Shown one piece after another: positions 63,081 through 64,000 of a stretch of DNA of 64,000 nucleotides. Every line of letters starts with the position of its first letter. Within the stretch, counting starts at the first letter, position 1. The translations under genes and the position numbers were made by a program. The DNA comes from Streptomyces sp. WZ-12 (lineage in GTDB: Bacteria > Actinomycetota > Actinomycetes > Streptomycetales > Streptomycetaceae): positions 7,861,001-7,925,000 of the forward strand of contig NZ_CP118574.1 in NCBI RefSeq assembly GCF_028898845.1. Reading direction: 5' to 3'. The notes under the pieces are model-generated. The model was given only the letters and a program-made list of their open reading frames with translations. It did not search any database and was not told the origin of the DNA.

Positions 63081-64000
63081 TTATTCCGTCGAGCGGGGAG
63101 CGCCGCTGGCGCGACCGATCGGCCGGTCGCCGCTGGGCCGGGACCACCACAGGGCCTCGCCGTGCGTCAGGCCGGGCAGTCGGAGCTCGGCGGCGCGCAC
63201 CCGGCCGGCCGGGATGACGCCCTTGACCAGCCATGACGACGTGCCGCCGGCGGTCTCCTGGATGTCGGCGCCCAACGCGGCCAGGCAGGAGGTCACGGCC
63301 GGGAGGGTGTCCAGCGGGATGTCCACGTCGAAGGCGTGGCACGGCTCGTAGACGCGGGTGCCGGCGCGGGTCAGGGCGCGGGCGAGCACCACCGGGGTCA
63401 GGCCCCGGAAATCGCCCGCCGTGCTCAGTGGGCCGACGAATCCGGAGCGGGTGAGGGTGACCGTGCAATCGGTCACCGCCCAGCCGTGCGGGCCGGTGCG
63501 GAGCGCGGTGTGTACGGTCTCCTCGATCGCCACGTGGAAGGCGTGGGGGAGTGCGCCGAGTTCGGTCTCGTAGCGGAAGGCGATGCCGGCATTCCGCGGT
63601 GCGGGCTCGACGCGCAATCCGACGGTGGCCCAGAAACCGCTCGGGCTCGGGGCCCGGCGCCCGATTTCCTCGTGCGCCTCGGCGGTGCCCGCGGGGCGTT
63701 CCAGGCAGACGGTCCGGCCGGGTTCGAAGACCGCCTCGATCCCGAAGTCATTGACCAGGGTTGCCGCGAGGATCTCCATTTGGACCTCGCCGTAGAGCAG
63801 TACGGAGGTGGTGCCGTCGGGCTCGGCGCTGGTGTGGATGAGCGGGTCCCGCTCGGCGAGGCGTTGCAGCGCCGCGTGCAGCCGGGACGCCGCGCCGGGC
63901 GCCGCGTCCCGGGGCCGGACGAGCGTGCGGAGGGTCGGGGCGCGGAAGTGCGGCGGGCGGGGGCCGTCGTCCCGGTCGGTGGGGTCGGACAGCCGGTCGC
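63081..64000 (-). CDS. TetM/OtrA-type ribosomal protection protein, C-terminal part (5' end outside window)
   Basis: About 306 residues of the elongation-factor-G-like C-terminal region. SVLLYGEVQMEILAATLVND then FGIEAVFEPGRTVCLERP, FHVAIEETVHTALRTGPHGW, FRGLTPVVLARAL and VYEPCHAFDVDIP match the domain IV/V region of tetracycline ribosomal protection proteins such as OtrA and TetM. The G domain is beyond the window edge. Chromosomal copies are widespread in Streptomyces and may confer tetracycline resistance. Confidence 0.88.
   Translation of the reverse strand, partial: DRLSDPTDRDDGPRPPHFRAPTLRTLVRPRDAAPGAASRLHAALQRLAERDPLIHTSAEPDGTTSVLLYGEVQMEILAATLVNDFGIEAVFEPGRTVCLERPAGTAEAHEEIGRRAPSPSGFWATVGLRVEPAPRNAGIAFRYETELGALPHAFHVAIEETVHTALRTGPHGWAVTDCTVTLTRSGFVGPLSTAGDFRGLTPVVLARALTRAGTRVYEPCHAFDVDIPLDTLPAVTSCLAALGADIQETAGGTSSWLVKGVIPAGRVRAAELRLPGLTHGEALWWSRPSGDRPIGRASGAPRSTE

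Overview
The window is very GC-rich, GTG starts are frequent, and the genes include MbtH, chromosomal HelD and TetM/OtrA-type proteins, LAxTG surface proteins and many MarR/PadR/LysR/TetR-type regulators. This points to a Streptomyces (or close actinomycete) chromosome, probably a chromosomal arm because accessory genes and transposase remnants are common.

Region 1 (1-28,860) is a non-ribosomal peptide synthetase (NRPS) gene cluster. It opens with the 3' end of a split transketolase and a convergent DegT/StrS-type aminotransferase. Fifteen co-directional genes then follow from about 1,842 to 28,860. The assembly line is PCP-E; C-A-PCP-C-A-PCP-C-PCP; C-A-PCP-TE. That is five carrier sites but only three in-line A domains. 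Two separate activating proteins, an A-PCP didomain (22,999) and a lone A domain (27,340), balance the two A-less sites (the PCP-E starter and the C-PCP module). Accessory genes are a LuxR-type regulator, MbtH, a type II thioesterase, an MFS exporter, three different Fe(II)/2-oxoglutarate oxygenases, an MhpE-like aldolase with a fumarylacetoacetase-family partner, and an asparagine-synthase-like amidotransferase with an apparent frameshift. I predict a pentapeptide with a D-configured first residue, Ser at position 2, probably basic residues at 3 and 5, and one or more hydroxylated or unusual residues supplied in trans. I could not match it to a characterised cluster.

Region 2 (28,861-35,330) is a patchy junction. 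It holds three decayed IS5-type transposase ends, all on the minus strand, a small secreted repeat protein, a Tat-exported multicopper oxidase, and two paralogous small secreted proteins. Much of it has no convincing gene. The third transposase remnant is joined to the 3' end of a P-loop kinase gene.

Region 3 (35,331-55,200) is ordinary accessory chromosome: a PLP dehydratase, a stand-alone LigD-type phosphoesterase, an AI-2E-type permease, a nucleotidyltransferase, membrane proteins, two PadR and two LysR regulators, EamA and FAD-monooxygenase genes, an amidase, an orphan histidine kinase, a TetR gene, and a deazaflavin-type oxidoreductase/SDR pair.

Region 4 (55,201-64,000) holds a PhoA-type alkaline phosphatase behind a PHO-box-like repeat, a DUF2127 membrane protein, a GNAT-like protein, a kinase that has lost its P-loop, a secreted protein, an ALF-repeat protein with a sortase LAxTG tail, HelD, and the C-terminal part of a TetM/OtrA-type ribosomal protection protein cut by the window edge. 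Strong hairpin terminators separate several convergent pairs.
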